Shown here in pieces: positions 47,535-56,327 of a stretch of 64,000 nt of DNA; the first letter of the stretch is position 1, and each line of letters starts with the position of its first letter. Under the pieces are notes generated by a model that was given only the letters and a program-made list of their open reading frames with translations, ran no database searches and was not told the origin of the DNA. Source of the DNA: Methanococcoides burtonii DSM 6242 (GTDB lineage: Archaea > Halobacteriota > Methanosarcinia > Methanosarcinales > Methanosarcinaceae); the NCBI RefSeq assembly GCF_000013725.1, contig NC_007955.1, positions 62,001 through 126,000 of the forward strand, written 5' to 3'. The position numbers and the translations under genes are program-made.

Positions 47535-48476
47535 TCAATCTGTCTTTCGTGGGAAAAACTGTTTACAAATCGAATCAAGAAGAACTTTTTTGCCGACTTT
47601 ACCTTTTTTGCGACATGTTCCCCCGGAATTGAACTTACAGGTTTGACAACAATAGATACGGTTTGCAAGCTTGTCACGAACGATCTTTTCATTAAGATCG
47701 GTCTCACCCAGCCCACGATGATATTTGTAGTCGTTCCACCCGGAATAATATAATTGGCTTGCTAATGTCGCTATCGCCGGCGGGTCCCATTCCCCATAAG
47801 GATCAGCTACATCCGAAGCTTTAGGAGTAGCATGCGGCAGGACTGCCGAAGGAGTGCCCTTTAGAAGGTCGAGTATTTCCTCCTTTAATTCCAGAAAAAT
47901 CTCTTCATCCGGCTTTTTTGCAAGTGCCCTGTTGATGTATGTCTTTGCGCCTTCCAGATTACCAAGTAGCTTAAGGCATACTGCAATATTGTAATATAGG
48001 GGGGAAGGTTTTGCCACCACACCCAGACTTATAATAATCTCATAATATTTGATAGCTTCCCGAAACTCACCTTTCTGTTGCAACAACAGGCCCATATTGT
48101 TCAATGCACGGATATTCTTAGGTTGTATTTGCAGAGCCATCTTGAAATAATGTTCTTTCCGTTCAACATCCATTTCAGATCTGCCGGAGGAAATGTACCT
48201 CTCGACAGCACTATTTATATCATCTTTTGCCATGAAATATCCTCTGATCTCTCTTTTTTTCTGCACGTACCATCCCACTACCAGTGGGATCCAGCATAGA
48301 TTTGCCACAATGATCTCAAAGGCAGTAAAAGTTTGGGTCGTTGGGCTGAATCCATATATGCGCAAGAGTAAAAGACCAAAAGGCACGATCACAATTATTG
48401 CCAGACTTGCAACCATGACCGGGTGATGCATATATCTATTAAAAGCTCCAACCCAGGTGCCTTCCTTTTTCCTCAA
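47535..48476 (-). CDS. TPR membrane protein with C-terminal Cys cluster (N-terminus frameshifted)
   Basis: 313 residues from TTG 48476: two TM helices (about 18-38 and 50-70), tetratricopeptide repeats (about 95-210, e.g. [20 protein letters not shown]), and a C-terminal cysteine block [13 protein letters not shown]...C that could bind metal. The reading continues upstream in a shifted frame at a T7 run ([20 protein letters not shown]), so this ORF is the 3' part of a larger membrane protein. The TTG is an artefact of the shift. Function unknown. Confidence 0.6.
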   Translation of the reverse strand: MRKKEGTWVGAFNRYMHHPVMVASLAIIVIVPFGLLLLRIYGFSPTTQTFTAFEIIVANLCWIPLVVGWYVQKKREIRGYFMAKDDINSAVERYISSGRSEMDVERKEHYFKMALQIQPKNIRALNNMGLLLQQKGEFREAIKYYEIIISLGVVAKPSPLYYNIAVCLKLLGNLEGAKTYINRALAKKPDEEIFLELKEEILDLLKGTPSAVLPHATPKASDVADPYGEWDPPAIATLASQLYYSGWNDYKYHRGLGETDLNEKIVRDKLANRIYCCQTCKFNSGGTCRKKGKVGKKVLLDSICKQFFPRKTD

Positions 48477-48820
48477 AAAAACATCCCGGAAATATTTGCA
48501 CCCACCTGGTCACTAAGCACATAGAAGTAAGGAATATAGAAGCCCTCAACACCATATACGTAAACACCTGCAAGACGGCTGACGAGATCGATCATCCAGG
48601 GGACTGCTAACCCAAATAGCTTGCCTACCCGTATGCTTCCGCCATTGTACTCGCACCACCAAGAAAGCGTTGGCGAATTGAATAGATACCTTCCAGTATG
48701 CTTTCACCTTCACCTGACAAAGTTCTGACCAGCCATTGCCCGATAGGATTGGTCTGGTAACCCTGCATATCAAGGAAAATACCTGCAAACAGACCCAGGA
48801 CATACCCCCGAATAGTATAC
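48477..48820 (-). pseudogene. Upstream frameshifted part of the TPR membrane protein
   Basis: In two frames the minus strand encodes [40 protein letters not shown], then (after a shift near 48700) [36 protein letters not shown] and [20 protein letters not shown] up to the T7 run. A hydrophobic, tryptophan-rich membrane part that runs on into the TPR protein. At least two indels; no start found. Nothing else is recognised in 48821-49062 except AT-rich promoter-like DNA. Confidence 0.7.
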
Positions 48821-49062
48821 CTTTAGTTTTTACAAAAGTAAGGGAACAAATCTCCCCCCTGAGATCAAATTATATTAATTTTCAGCCATATTCCTACCTT
48901 TTCTATTAGTATTTAAACAACAATAGCCCTACCTGTAAAGATATAAGAACTAAGATACAGGCAAATAAACCAGATTCTCCATCCATGCAGCAATGCAGGA
49001 TCAACGAAATAAAGCGATTTGGTGTATTTTGCCAATATATTTATATAATAAAGAAACGAACT

Positions 49063-49114
49063 CACAATTGTGACTTCACGATAGTGAACCGTTGCAACAT
49101 CTCAAATCTGAGAT
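49063..49114. promoter_or_regulatory. Three palindromes upstream of winged-helix gene
   Basis: CACAATTGTG (49063-49072, perfect), TTCAC-GATA-GTGAA (49075-49088) and ATCTCA-AATC-TGAGAT (49099-49114) lie one after another between a TATATTTATATAATA-like TATA element (about 49035-49050) and the start at 49150. Positions downstream of the TATA box suit operators for an autoregulated repressor. Binding is inference. Confidence 0.5.
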
Positions 49115-49228
49115 ATTAATATAAGTAACTATACAAAGGAGAAATAATAATGAGGGATCGATTTTGTTGAAAACTACAAGGATAGCGTACAGATAAAGAG
49201 AAACATCGAAGAGCCAAACGATAAATAT

Positions 49229-49546
49229 TTGAGGAAGGCGATCGAAGGGCTGCCCCCTTCAGCAAAACTTGTCTTCAAAGTACTGGAATACGGCGGTCTT
49301 CTGACACAGAAAGAGATTGCGGAACAAAGTTATCTTCCACCACGTACTATCAGATATGCATTGGGTCGGTTGAAAGATGAAGATTTTCTACAAGAGAGGT
49401 TTTACTTCAAAGATGCAAGGCAAAGCCTGTATGGTTTGAAGAATATACCTGATATGTATGAAGAAACAAATATTCCCGTAAACTCCGAGATTAATTCTAC
49501 CATAGTGGGTATACCTTCAGAAAAGTACGAATTATCAGCTGTATGA
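49229..49546 (+). CDS. Winged-helix transcription regulator, probable 5' frameshift
   Basis: A winged-helix domain: PPSAKLVFKVLEYGGLLTQK, EIAEQSYLPPRTIRYALGRL (recognition helix), KDEDFLQERFYFKD (wing). MarR/TrmB-like, probably an archaeal repressor. The listed start is TTG 49229, but homologous-looking reading runs upstream without a start, while ATG 49150 behind AGGAG gives MRDRF and then, if one T of TTTT at about 49162 is removed, VENYKDSVQIKRNIEEPNDK. So the gene probably starts at 49150 and carries a +1 insertion. C-terminal tail disordered. Confidence 0.7.
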   Translation: MRKAIEGLPPSAKLVFKVLEYGGLLTQKEIAEQSYLPPRTIRYALGRLKDEDFLQERFYFKDARQSLYGLKNIPDMYEETNIPVNSEINSTIVGIPSEKYELSAV

Positions 49547-49604
49547 TAGAGAGATAGGATATCAATGACCTATTAAACATATGGCACAGGAAGAAAGTCG
49601 GACT

Positions 49605-49656
49605 GGAAATGTTTCGCAGAGGTTCTGTGAGAGCATTTCCAGAAACGTTCTGGAAA
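49605..49656 (+). other. Two mutually exclusive hairpins after the regulator gene
   Basis: GGAAATG (49605-49611) pairs with CATTTCC (49634-49640), with an inner CAGA-GGT-TCTG stem. The right arm overlaps the left arm of a second perfect 9-bp hairpin, TTTCCAGAA-ACG-TTCTGGAAA (49636-49656). Only one can form at a time. A terminator-like AAGGGAAG-TAAG-CTCCCCTTTTTT follows at 49718-49737. Antiterminator-like geometry, function unknown. Confidence 0.45.
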
Positions 49657-49741
49657 TTATTTTATACCCAATTATCAAGGTTTATTTACCAGATGTCAAG
49701 CTTTATGAAAAAACAAGGGAAGTAAGCTCCCCTTTTTTAAA

Positions 49742-50146
49742 TTAATTTCTTCTTTCAGACAAGTAGACTGCAACTAACAATCCCGAAATTGCAAGAATTG
49801 ATCCGAATCCGGGCGTACCTTTATCTTGCTCTTCTGCAGGAGCGTCTTCCCCTTCAACAGAAGCTGGTTTTTCATCAACTGATTCCCCAGTTTGCCCTGA
49901 TTCAGGTGATTCTATTTCAGACACAAGTTATTCTGGTTCTGTAACCTCAGAATCAATTTCATCCTGATCCACGATTGTTGCTGAACCAGTGCCCTCACCA
50001 GAATTACCTGATGACGTTTGGGAAGTCAAAGTTGTTGCAGTGTCATTGACCCACGTTGCATTTATGTTCCCATCTATGTCAACTGTCTTGGTACTAGTAG
50101 TGTATAGTGCCCCTTCATATTCGATATAAGTAAGAGAAGGTATTTC
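49742..50146 (-). pseudogene. PGF-CTERM surface-protein C-terminal remnant
   Basis: The end encodes a Glu/Ser/Pro-rich stalk, then GTPGFGSILAISGLLVAVYL and a basic SERRN: a PGF-CTERM signal processed by archaeosortase ArtA. The same frame upstream is open (YIEYEGALYTTSTKTVDIDG, NATWVNDTATTLTSQTSSG) but is cut by an in-frame TAA at about 49931-49933, and the frame closes at 50150 without a start. So this is the tail of a surface protein, not a working gene. Confidence 0.75.
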
Positions 50147-50326
50147 ATATTATATTATCATCATGCGCAGCATAATTATAAGAATGTGATGCATAATTAA
50201 CCAGATATTATAGTGATACAAAACCATAGAAAAGATGGCTTTTGAAGTGATAAGGACACACCACTAATATATATAGACATAATTATATAATATGTAAGTG
50301 AATATATGAAATGGAGGGATCAAGCA

Positions 50327-50821
50327 TTGAACAGTAATGACGAAAAGGAAATATTATTATTATACCTTCAAAGAATGTATTGGGTAGAAACCGAAATGGA
50401 ACAACCTCTTGAATGGGAAGCGAAGATCGAACTACAGGGAGAATTCAGGGATGCGCTTGAGATCCTATCCAGTGATTCTGACAGACATGCAATGATATTA
50501 GAAAAATGGATGAAAGTGCTTGATATTGAGCTACCAAAGGAAGCACCTCGCGGAATTTCAAAAAAGATATTTGACTTTAAAGGTGAAAGCTACTATGAAA
50601 TTTTCAGCGAGATAATGAAATATGAAATATTTGCAAGGGATGCATATGAAACTATAGCAAATACAGATGAGAATTTGCTAAAAGAGATATTTCCTGAAGA
50701 AGATACCCGGAAACAATTCCTGCAATCTATGAATTATCTTGTTACTGAAGAGGAAAGACATAGGACCATCTGTGCAGAGAAAGTCGGTGGATACTCAACA
50801 ATTATATCGTCACCCCGCTAA
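50327..50821 (+). CDS. Ferritin-like (rubrerythrin-type) helical protein
   Basis: 164 residues, all-helical, with ferritin-like spacing of acidic/His residues: LYLQRMYWVETEME, SDSDRHAMILEKWM, FARDAYETIAN and VTEEERHRTICAEK (ExxxH type). This suggests a four-helix di-iron bundle, though not every ligand is certain. TTG 50327 has GGAGGG upstream; ATG 50306 would overlap that site. Single gene. Confidence 0.75.
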   Translation: MNSNDEKEILLLYLQRMYWVETEMEQPLEWEAKIELQGEFRDALEILSSDSDRHAMILEKWMKVLDIELPKEAPRGISKKIFDFKGESYYEIFSEIMKYEIFARDAYETIANTDENLLKEIFPEEDTRKQFLQSMNYLVTEEERHRTICAEKVGGYSTIISSPR

Positions 50822-50939
50822 AACGGTATAATTGATATACCTATTAAAGCAATTGCACTTAAACTTATACTAAAAATCAAATCAAAAATTGGATATTCAT
50901 AATAACCTTATAGTCTGATAAAAATCAAAAAAAAGATAT

Positions 50940-51009
50940 ACACCAGTCGGGAATCGAACCCGAGTTCGAGCGTTGGCAACGCCCGGTGATAACCGCTACA
51001 CTACTGGTG
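50940..51009 (-). tRNA. tRNA-Gly (GCC)
   Basis: On the minus strand CACCAGT pairs with ACTGGTG. The anticodon loop TTGCCAA in stem GGGCG/CGCTC gives GCC, and the T arm is CTCGGGTTCGATTCCCG-like. CCA is not encoded. First of three clustered tRNA genes on this strand. Confidence 0.95.
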
Positions 51010-51020
51010 TGAATTGATTC

Positions 51021-51095
51021 TGGTGCCCAGACCCGGATTCGAACCGGGGACAACTGCCTCTTCAGGGCAGCGCTCTCCCACTGAGCTACCTGGGC
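51021..51095 (-). tRNA. tRNA-Phe (GAA)
   Basis: Minus strand: acceptor GCCCAGG with CTGGGC, D arm AGCTCAGTGGGAGAGC, anticodon loop CTGAAGA in stem CTGCC/GGCAG (GAA), T arm CCCCGGTTCGAATCCGGG. The 3' CCA is encoded (TGG at 51021-51023 on the plus strand). No intron. Confidence 0.95.
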
Positions 51096-51157
51096 TTTGA
51101 GAGCATCCAATACTGGTCTTCTTATTATTAAAACCTATTGAATGATACTAATATTTG

Positions 51158-51234
<77 letters not shown>

Positions 51235-51407
51235 ATATTGCTTATAGTTGTCCAGTACATTTGTAACCTGAACAACGCTTCTGTTACGTTTTTGCTTCAA
51301 ACTATGTTGCTTGAAGCAAACTCTTATAACAGAGTTAAGCTATAAAAACTTTGTCACTAGCACCTATTTTTAACCTAATTTAAAGCCAATGTACAAACAA
51401 CGCCCCA

Positions 51408-52181
51408 TCAATAATTATCGGCATCTATAGACGTGATAGAAGGAGTCAGACCACAAATGGGACATTCCGGATTCTTACGCACAGTTATTTCATCAAACCT
51501 CATTCCGAGGGCATCGTAGTAGATCATGCGTCCGATAAGCGGTGCTCCGAGGCGCACAAGGTGTTTGACAACCTCTGTAGCCTGCATGGTACCGACAACC
51601 CCAGGAAGAATCCCCATGACACCAGCATCCTTTGCAGCATCATTAGAAGGTGAACATGCGAATATACAGCGATAACAGGGCCCCTCATGCGGTAATATTG
51701 TCATCACCTGGCCTTCGAACATGAAAATGCTTCCGTGAAAAAGAGGTTTGTTCTGCAACACACAGGCATCGTTCAACAAATATCGTGTAGCAAAATTATC
51801 AGAACAATCAACCACAACATCATAGTCCTTAATTAAACCCTCTACATTATCAGGTCCAACACGCATATCATATGCAAGAACATTGATACCAGGATCCAGC
51901 CTTTCAACATATTGCCTTGCAGACCAAACTTTTTGCTTGCCGAGATTTCCCGCATGAATTACCTGCCTTTGAAGATTGCTCATCTCCACAACATCATCAT
52001 CCACGATACCAAGCGTACCAACTCCGGCAGCAGCAAGATACTGTATAACAGGAGAACCAAGTCCACCCGCACCAACACACAAGACACGAGATGACAGAAG
52101 CCTCTTCTGCCCCTCCTCACCCATCTGCTTCATGACAATGTGCTTTGCATAGCGTTCTTTTTGATCTGCTGAAAGGTCCAT
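51408..52181 (-). CDS. ThiF/MoeB-family adenylyltransferase
   Basis: 257 residues, E1-like. ATP-binding VGAGGLGSPVIQYLAAAG at about 36-53, DDDVVEMSNLQRQ, DCSDNFATRYLLND, and zinc pairs CYRC and CPIC. It adenylates the C-terminal glycine of a ThiS/MoaD/SAMP-type ubiquitin-like protein for sulfur transfer or protein tagging. ATG 52181 is preferred; a TTATATTATC element about 25 bases upstream suggests a leaderless mRNA. TTG 52196 is the alternative. Confidence 0.95.
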   Translation of the reverse strand: MDLSADQKERYAKHIVMKQMGEEGQKRLLSSRVLCVGAGGLGSPVIQYLAAAGVGTLGIVDDDVVEMSNLQRQVIHAGNLGKQKVWSARQYVERLDPGINVLAYDMRVGPDNVEGLIKDYDVVVDCSDNFATRYLLNDACVLQNKPLFHGSIFMFEGQVMTILPHEGPCYRCIFACSPSNDAAKDAGVMGILPGVVGTMQATEVVKHLVRLGAPLIGRMIYYDALGMRFDEITVRKNPECPICGLTPSITSIDADNY

Positions 52182-52256
52182 ATCCAGTATATACAAGCAA
52201 GATAATATAAATAGAGCAGAGATTACGGCAACGTATTTATCATGGTTTATAATTGT

Positions 52257-53399
52257 AGAGAATTGCGATTAACTGCTGATTTTTTTCAAAGCAAATATTT
52301 CCAGCTAAAATTTTGAGCTTTTCTCTCTATTTCCAGCAGTTTGCTAGTATCTATTTATATACTTTCCAACTTTTTTGAATAGCTACCGCTATTCATCCTA
52401 ATGATTTTCTTCTTATTGTCCTCAATTGATAGAGATTATAGCTGAATGCTGTAATCGCCATTTTGACATTTACTCTTGCCAACGTTGTTACTCTTACAAA
52501 TCCTGACGTAAACACATTTTTGATAACAGCATAAGGTCTTTCTCCCTTTGCTCTTTTCCTGCTTATTCTTTTGTTTCTCATCTTATCCCTAATACCAATA
52601 GGGTGCCCTCGTACTCCCCTTTGCATAGTTGCATCATATCCTTTTGAAATTGCACCAAAGTAACCTCTATCTCTGTAAACAACTTCGCCTTCTTCAGAAA
52701 GATCCACCTGACTATCATGAACTGAGGCAGTAGTTGTCCTATATCTCCTTATCAGATCATATTCGGTATCTTCAATGGTATGTAGTTTATATCCAAAATG
52801 TGACTTAGATGCCTTTTTTGTCCATGTACCGTCCTTACATCTTCTGGTCTTTGCTTCATTTCCACGAGGAGTATCAAGATTTGCATGTCCTGGATCAGCA
52901 TGTATAAATGTTGCATCCTGAATCATACCTTGCTTGATCTTCAGACCTTTCTTATTAAGTTGTCTTTGCATTTCATTCCAGATTTCATCTTCTTTTCCTG
53001 CCTGGGAAATTCGTTCTCTAAATGCCCAAACAGTAGTATGATCTGGAATTTTTGCAGGAAAGCCCAAGAATTTCCTAAAGGAAATTCTATCAGTAGCTTG
53101 TCTTTCAAGTTCAGGGTCAGATAGGCCATGCCATTGTTGCAATACTAACATTTTGAGCATGACGATTTCATCAACGTTTGGTCTGCCACCGAACTCTGTT
53201 TTATTGATATACATCTCTGCTATAATTGGACGAAATGGTTTCCAATCGATGAGAGATTCAATTTCAGAGAGCTTGTCACCGAGATTTTCAAGACGTTTGT
53301 ACTCTTCTTTAAAAGCAAAGTTTGTTAAGGACATAATACAAAATTATTGTAATAGGTTATAAATATTGCTTCTGTTTGAGGGGTTTATCGGAATTCTCT
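52257..53399 (-). mobile_element. IS5-family insertion sequence
   Basis: Inverted ends AGAGAATTGCGATTAAC (52257-52273) and the complement of AGAGAATTCCGATAAAC (53383-53399) match at 15 of 17 positions and enclose one transposase. A second copy of the right end lies at 53479-53495 in a tandem duplication. No target duplication could be recognised. The element lies between a ThiF-family gene and the mrp promoter. Confidence 0.85.
52393..53334 (-). CDS. IS5-family transposase
   Basis: 313 residues, DDE type: N-terminal DUF772-like (FGGRPNVDEIVMLKMLVLQQ, WHGLSDPELE), first Asp in IQDATFIHADPGH, second in VVYRDRGYFGA, and Glu in RKRAKGERPYAVIKN. Apparently intact, so the element may still move. 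ATG within the tandem repeat. Confidence 0.93.
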   Translation of the reverse strand: MSLTNFAFKEEYKRLENLGDKLSEIESLIDWKPFRPIIAEMYINKTEFGGRPNVDEIVMLKMLVLQQWHGLSDPELERQATDRISFRKFLGFPAKIPDHTTVWAFRERISQAGKEDEIWNEMQRQLNKKGLKIKQGMIQDATFIHADPGHANLDTPRGNEAKTRRCKDGTWTKKASKSHFGYKLHTIEDTEYDLIRRYRTTTASVHDSQVDLSEEGEVVYRDRGYFGAISKGYDATMQRGVRGHPIGIRDKMRNKRISRKRAKGERPYAVIKNVFTSGFVRVTTLARVNVKMAITAFSYNLYQLRTIRRKSLG

Positions 53400-53495
53400 C
53401 TTCTTTAAAAGCAAAGTTCGTTAAGGACATAATACAAAATTATTGTAATATGTTATAAATATTGCTTCTGTTTGAGGGGTTTATCGGAATTCTCT
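53302..53495. repeat. 96-bp tandem duplication of the IS5 right end
   Basis: Two 96-98 bp units (53302-53399 and 53398-53495) differ at two bases only. Each holds the first codons of the transposase, its promoter-like AT tract and the terminal repeat. This duplicates one end of the IS and leaves the outer copy 14 bp from the mrp TATA box. Confidence 0.92.
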
Positions 53496-53509
53496 GTAAT
53501 TAAAAACAG

Positions 53510-53518
53510 TTATATATA
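53510..53518 (+). promoter_or_regulatory. TATA box of the mrp operon
   Basis: TTATATATA lies 24 bases before the mrpA ATG at 53542, so the transcript would begin almost at the start codon, even though GAGAGGAG precedes it. The IS5 end stops 14 bp upstream, so any upstream activator elements have been replaced by IS sequence. Confidence 0.55.
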
Positions 53519-53541
53519 GGAACTTTGCTTAGAGAGGAGAC

Positions 53542-55908
53542 ATGGATTCATTTAATGCGATAACGGTAGCCATATTCCTGCCGTTCATATTTGCAGGGTT
53601 AGTACCCGTCATGGAAAAGCTGTTAAAGCAACGTGTAGGCTGGTTTGCGGCAGCCACAGCACTTGCCAGTTTTGCCCTCATAGGCATGGCAGCAACTGAA
53701 GTAATAGAAGGACAAATCATCCAGGGATCGATATCCTGGATACCTTCAGCAGGAGTAAACTTTACTATATATGCAGACGGGCTTGCAACGATGATCGGAT
53801 TTATCGCATCCGGTATAGGCGTCCTGATAATGTCCTACTCCAATGGATACATGTCCAGAACAGAAGACCTTACACGATACTACCAGTATCTCTTACTGTT
53901 TATGGGTTCCATGATAGGAATGGTCTTTTCCGGAAACACAATCCAGCTGTTCATCTTCTGGGAACTTACCAGCATTACATCTTTCATGCTCATCGGATAC
54001 TGGAGACACAAACCCGAATCTATATACGGTGCCACCAAATCCTTATTGCTCACAGCCTCCGGCGGACTTGCAATGCTTGCAGGTTTCCTTCTACTCGGAA
54101 ACATCACCGGTTCATTTGAACTGGCAGCCATATTAAATGATCCGCAAGTGATAAACGCCATCAAAGAACACGAGCTTTTCCTTATAACGCTGATACTCAT
54201 ATTAATTGGTGCAGCAGCCAAGTCTGCACAGGGACCGTTCTACATCTGGCTACCCAATGCAATGGAAGCCCCCACGCCTGTCAGTGCATTCCTTCATTCT
54301 GCAACGATGGTAAAAGCAGGCATATACCTTGTCGCAAGGATACACCCGATATTCTCAGGAACTGAAGCATGGTTTATCCTTGTAAGCGGCACAGGTATCA
54401 TCACAATGCTCGTTGCCGGATTTCTGGCATTCAGGCAGACAGATATCAAAGGTATCCTCGCATACTCGACTATCAGTCAGCTTGCATACATGATGACAAT
54501 GTACGGATACACCACACACCACGAACCTGGCATTGGTGTCGCAGCAGCTACATTCCACCTCCTCAATCACGCCGCTTTCAAAGCCTGCCTCTTCCTTGTC
54601 GCAGGAATAGTGGCACACGAAGCAGCCACAAGAGACATAAGAAAGCTTGGAGGTCTGCGGCGTGAGATGCCCATAACATTCATAATAGCGTGTATTGCCG
54701 GCCTTGCCATGGCGGGGATACCGCCACTTAACGGTTTCCTCAGCAAGGAAATGTTCTACGAGTCTTCCATCGAGATGGGAGCCTCCATAGGCGGCATATT
54801 CACATTTCTCATCCCCGCATTTGCTGTGCTGGGAGGAGTTTTCACATTCGCCTACTCGATAAAGCTCATTGACGGGATTTTCCTGGGAGAACGTGACAAA
54901 AACGCTATCCCACACCACATACATGAACCACCAATGACAATGCTGATCCCACCGGCATTTCTGGCGTTCCTCGTAATACTGTTCGGAGTCATCCCATCAT
55001 TACCCACACATTACATCATCGAACCGGCAGTATCAGGCATCCTTCTGGAAACTGCACATCTGCACGTAAAGCTGTGGCATGGGTTCACCGCATCTCTGAT
55101 GATGACTATCGTGACATTCATACTGGGTATCCTGATATACACAAAATACGACAGGATAGCAGCATGGCAGGATAACTTCAACATGAAGAACCCCCGGATA
55201 AGCATCAATTACTATTATGACCGTGCAGTTGATTCCGCGAAAGGCAATGCATTCAGATTCTCCTCGAGAAGCCAGACAGGAAATATAAAACTATACATGA
55301 GCGCCATGCTCCTGCTGATGATAGCACTGATAGCGATCCCGGCTGCGATACTTGCAACCAATATAATGCCATCACAACTGAACTTCGACATACCACCCTA
55401 TGAAGCAATACTATTATTGCTCCTCATTGTAGCGGCACTCTCAGCAGCAATTCTACCAACATATCTGCCATCTATCATTGCGCTCTCAGCGCTTGGCTAT
55501 GGCGTCAGCCTGCTGTTCATATATCTGAAAGCGCCGGACCTTGCCTTGACACAGATATTAGTAGAAACCCTATCCACCATAATATTCCTGCTGGCAATAA
55601 CCAAAATACCCCAGAAATATAAGGAAAAGATATCCATATCGGTATTCACAAGAGACATACTTATTGCAATAACCGTCGCTGCAAGTGTATTTGTAGTACT
55701 ACTCAATGCAACACAAGGCATAGTTGATCCTTTTGCATCACTGTCCCACTATTTCATAGATAACAGCTTCCTCCTTGCAGGCGGTCACAATATAGTCAAT
55801 GTCATAATCGTGGACTTCAGAGGTTACGATACCCTGGGAGAGATATCCGTATTGTGCCTTGCAGCACTGGGTGTCTATAACCTTATACACAGCAGGAGTG
55901 AGGAATAA
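53542..55908 (+). CDS. mrpA: Mrp antiporter subunit A
   Basis: 788 residues, NDH-5-like proton-conducting core (about 65-450: GSMIGMVFSGN, FWELTSITSFMLIGYW, AKSAQGPFYIWLPNAMEAPT, FLHSATMVKAG), then the MrpA C-terminal DUF4040 region (YLKAPDLALTQILVETLS) and a fused MrpB-like end (GGHNIVNVIIVDFRGYDTLG). With B-G it forms a Na+/H+ antiporter that also supports acetate or methylotrophic growth in Methanosarcina. Stop overlaps mrpB. Confidence 0.96.
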   Translation: MDSFNAITVAIFLPFIFAGLVPVMEKLLKQRVGWFAAATALASFALIGMAATEVIEGQIIQGSISWIPSAGVNFTIYADGLATMIGFIASGIGVLIMSYSNGYMSRTEDLTRYYQYLLLFMGSMIGMVFSGNTIQLFIFWELTSITSFMLIGYWRHKPESIYGATKSLLLTASGGLAMLAGFLLLGNITGSFELAAILNDPQVINAIKEHELFLITLILILIGAAAKSAQGPFYIWLPNAMEAPTPVSAFLHSATMVKAGIYLVARIHPIFSGTEAWFILVSGTGIITMLVAGFLAFRQTDIKGILAYSTISQLAYMMTMYGYTTHHEPGIGVAAATFHLLNHAAFKACLFLVAGIVAHEAATRDIRKLGGLRREMPITFIIACIAGLAMAGIPPLNGFLSKEMFYESSIEMGASIGGIFTFLIPAFAVLGGVFTFAYSIKLIDGIFLGERDKNAIPHHIHEPPMTMLIPPAFLAFLVILFGVIPSLPTHYIIEPAVSGILLETAHLHVKLWHGFTASLMMTIVTFILGILIYTKYDRIAAWQDNFNMKNPRISINYYYDRAVDSAKGNAFRFSSRSQTGNIKLYMSAMLLLMIALIAIPAAILATNIMPSQLNFDIPPYEAILLLLLIVAALSAAILPTYLPSIIALSALGYGVSLLFIYLKAPDLALTQILVETLSTIIFLLAITKIPQKYKEKISISVFTRDILIAITVAASVFVVLLNATQGIVDPFASLSHYFIDNSFLLAGGHNIVNVIIVDFRGYDTLGEISVLCLAALGVYNLIHSRSEE

Positions 55909-56327
55909 TGACGACTATAATAACAAAGACCATCACAAAGATATGCATCCCACTTGTGATCCTGTTCTCCATCTCCCTGCTCCTGGCAGGCCATAACAAT
56001 CCAGGCGGAGGATTCATCGGCGGCGTTATGTTCGCTTCAGTGATCGCACTTGCATATGTCGTCTTCGGATTGAAAGACATAAAGACATTCTTCAACCCGG
56101 ATTGGGCTAAATGGTTTGGTTTCGGCCTGACCCTTGCCTCCTTTACAGCATTTTCAGCCATGATGTTCGGGCACAATTTCTTCAGAAGTGCCGTGGAATT
56201 CGTGCACCTCCCCCTTTTCGGAGAGATCGAGCTTGTATCTGCCGGTCTTTTTGACATCGGCGTCTATTTTGTAGTGATAGGTTCACTGCTATTCATATTC
56301 AAAAACGTAGGTGACGATAATGAATAA
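55908..56327 (+). CDS. mrpB: Mrp antiporter subunit B
   Basis: 139 residues, four TM helices, with GHNNPGGGFIGGVMFASVIA, the MnhB signature. Start overlaps the mrpA stop (TAATG) and its end overlaps mrpC. A membrane scaffold subunit of the antiporter. Confidence 0.95.
   Translation: MTTIITKTITKICIPLVILFSISLLLAGHNNPGGGFIGGVMFASVIALAYVVFGLKDIKTFFNPDWAKWFGFGLTLASFTAFSAMMFGHNFFRSAVEFVHLPLFGEIELVSAGLFDIGVYFVVIGSLLFIFKNVGDDNE

Noticed and set aside
53302-53495. The two repeat units as a CRISPR array
   Set aside because: Units are 96 bp, directly adjacent with no spacers, and correspond to the IS5 end.
54355-54924. Cys-rich 189-codon minus-strand frame inside mrpA
   Set aside because: Antisense to well-conserved antiporter helices; Cys and His richness comes from the complement of hydrophobic codons.
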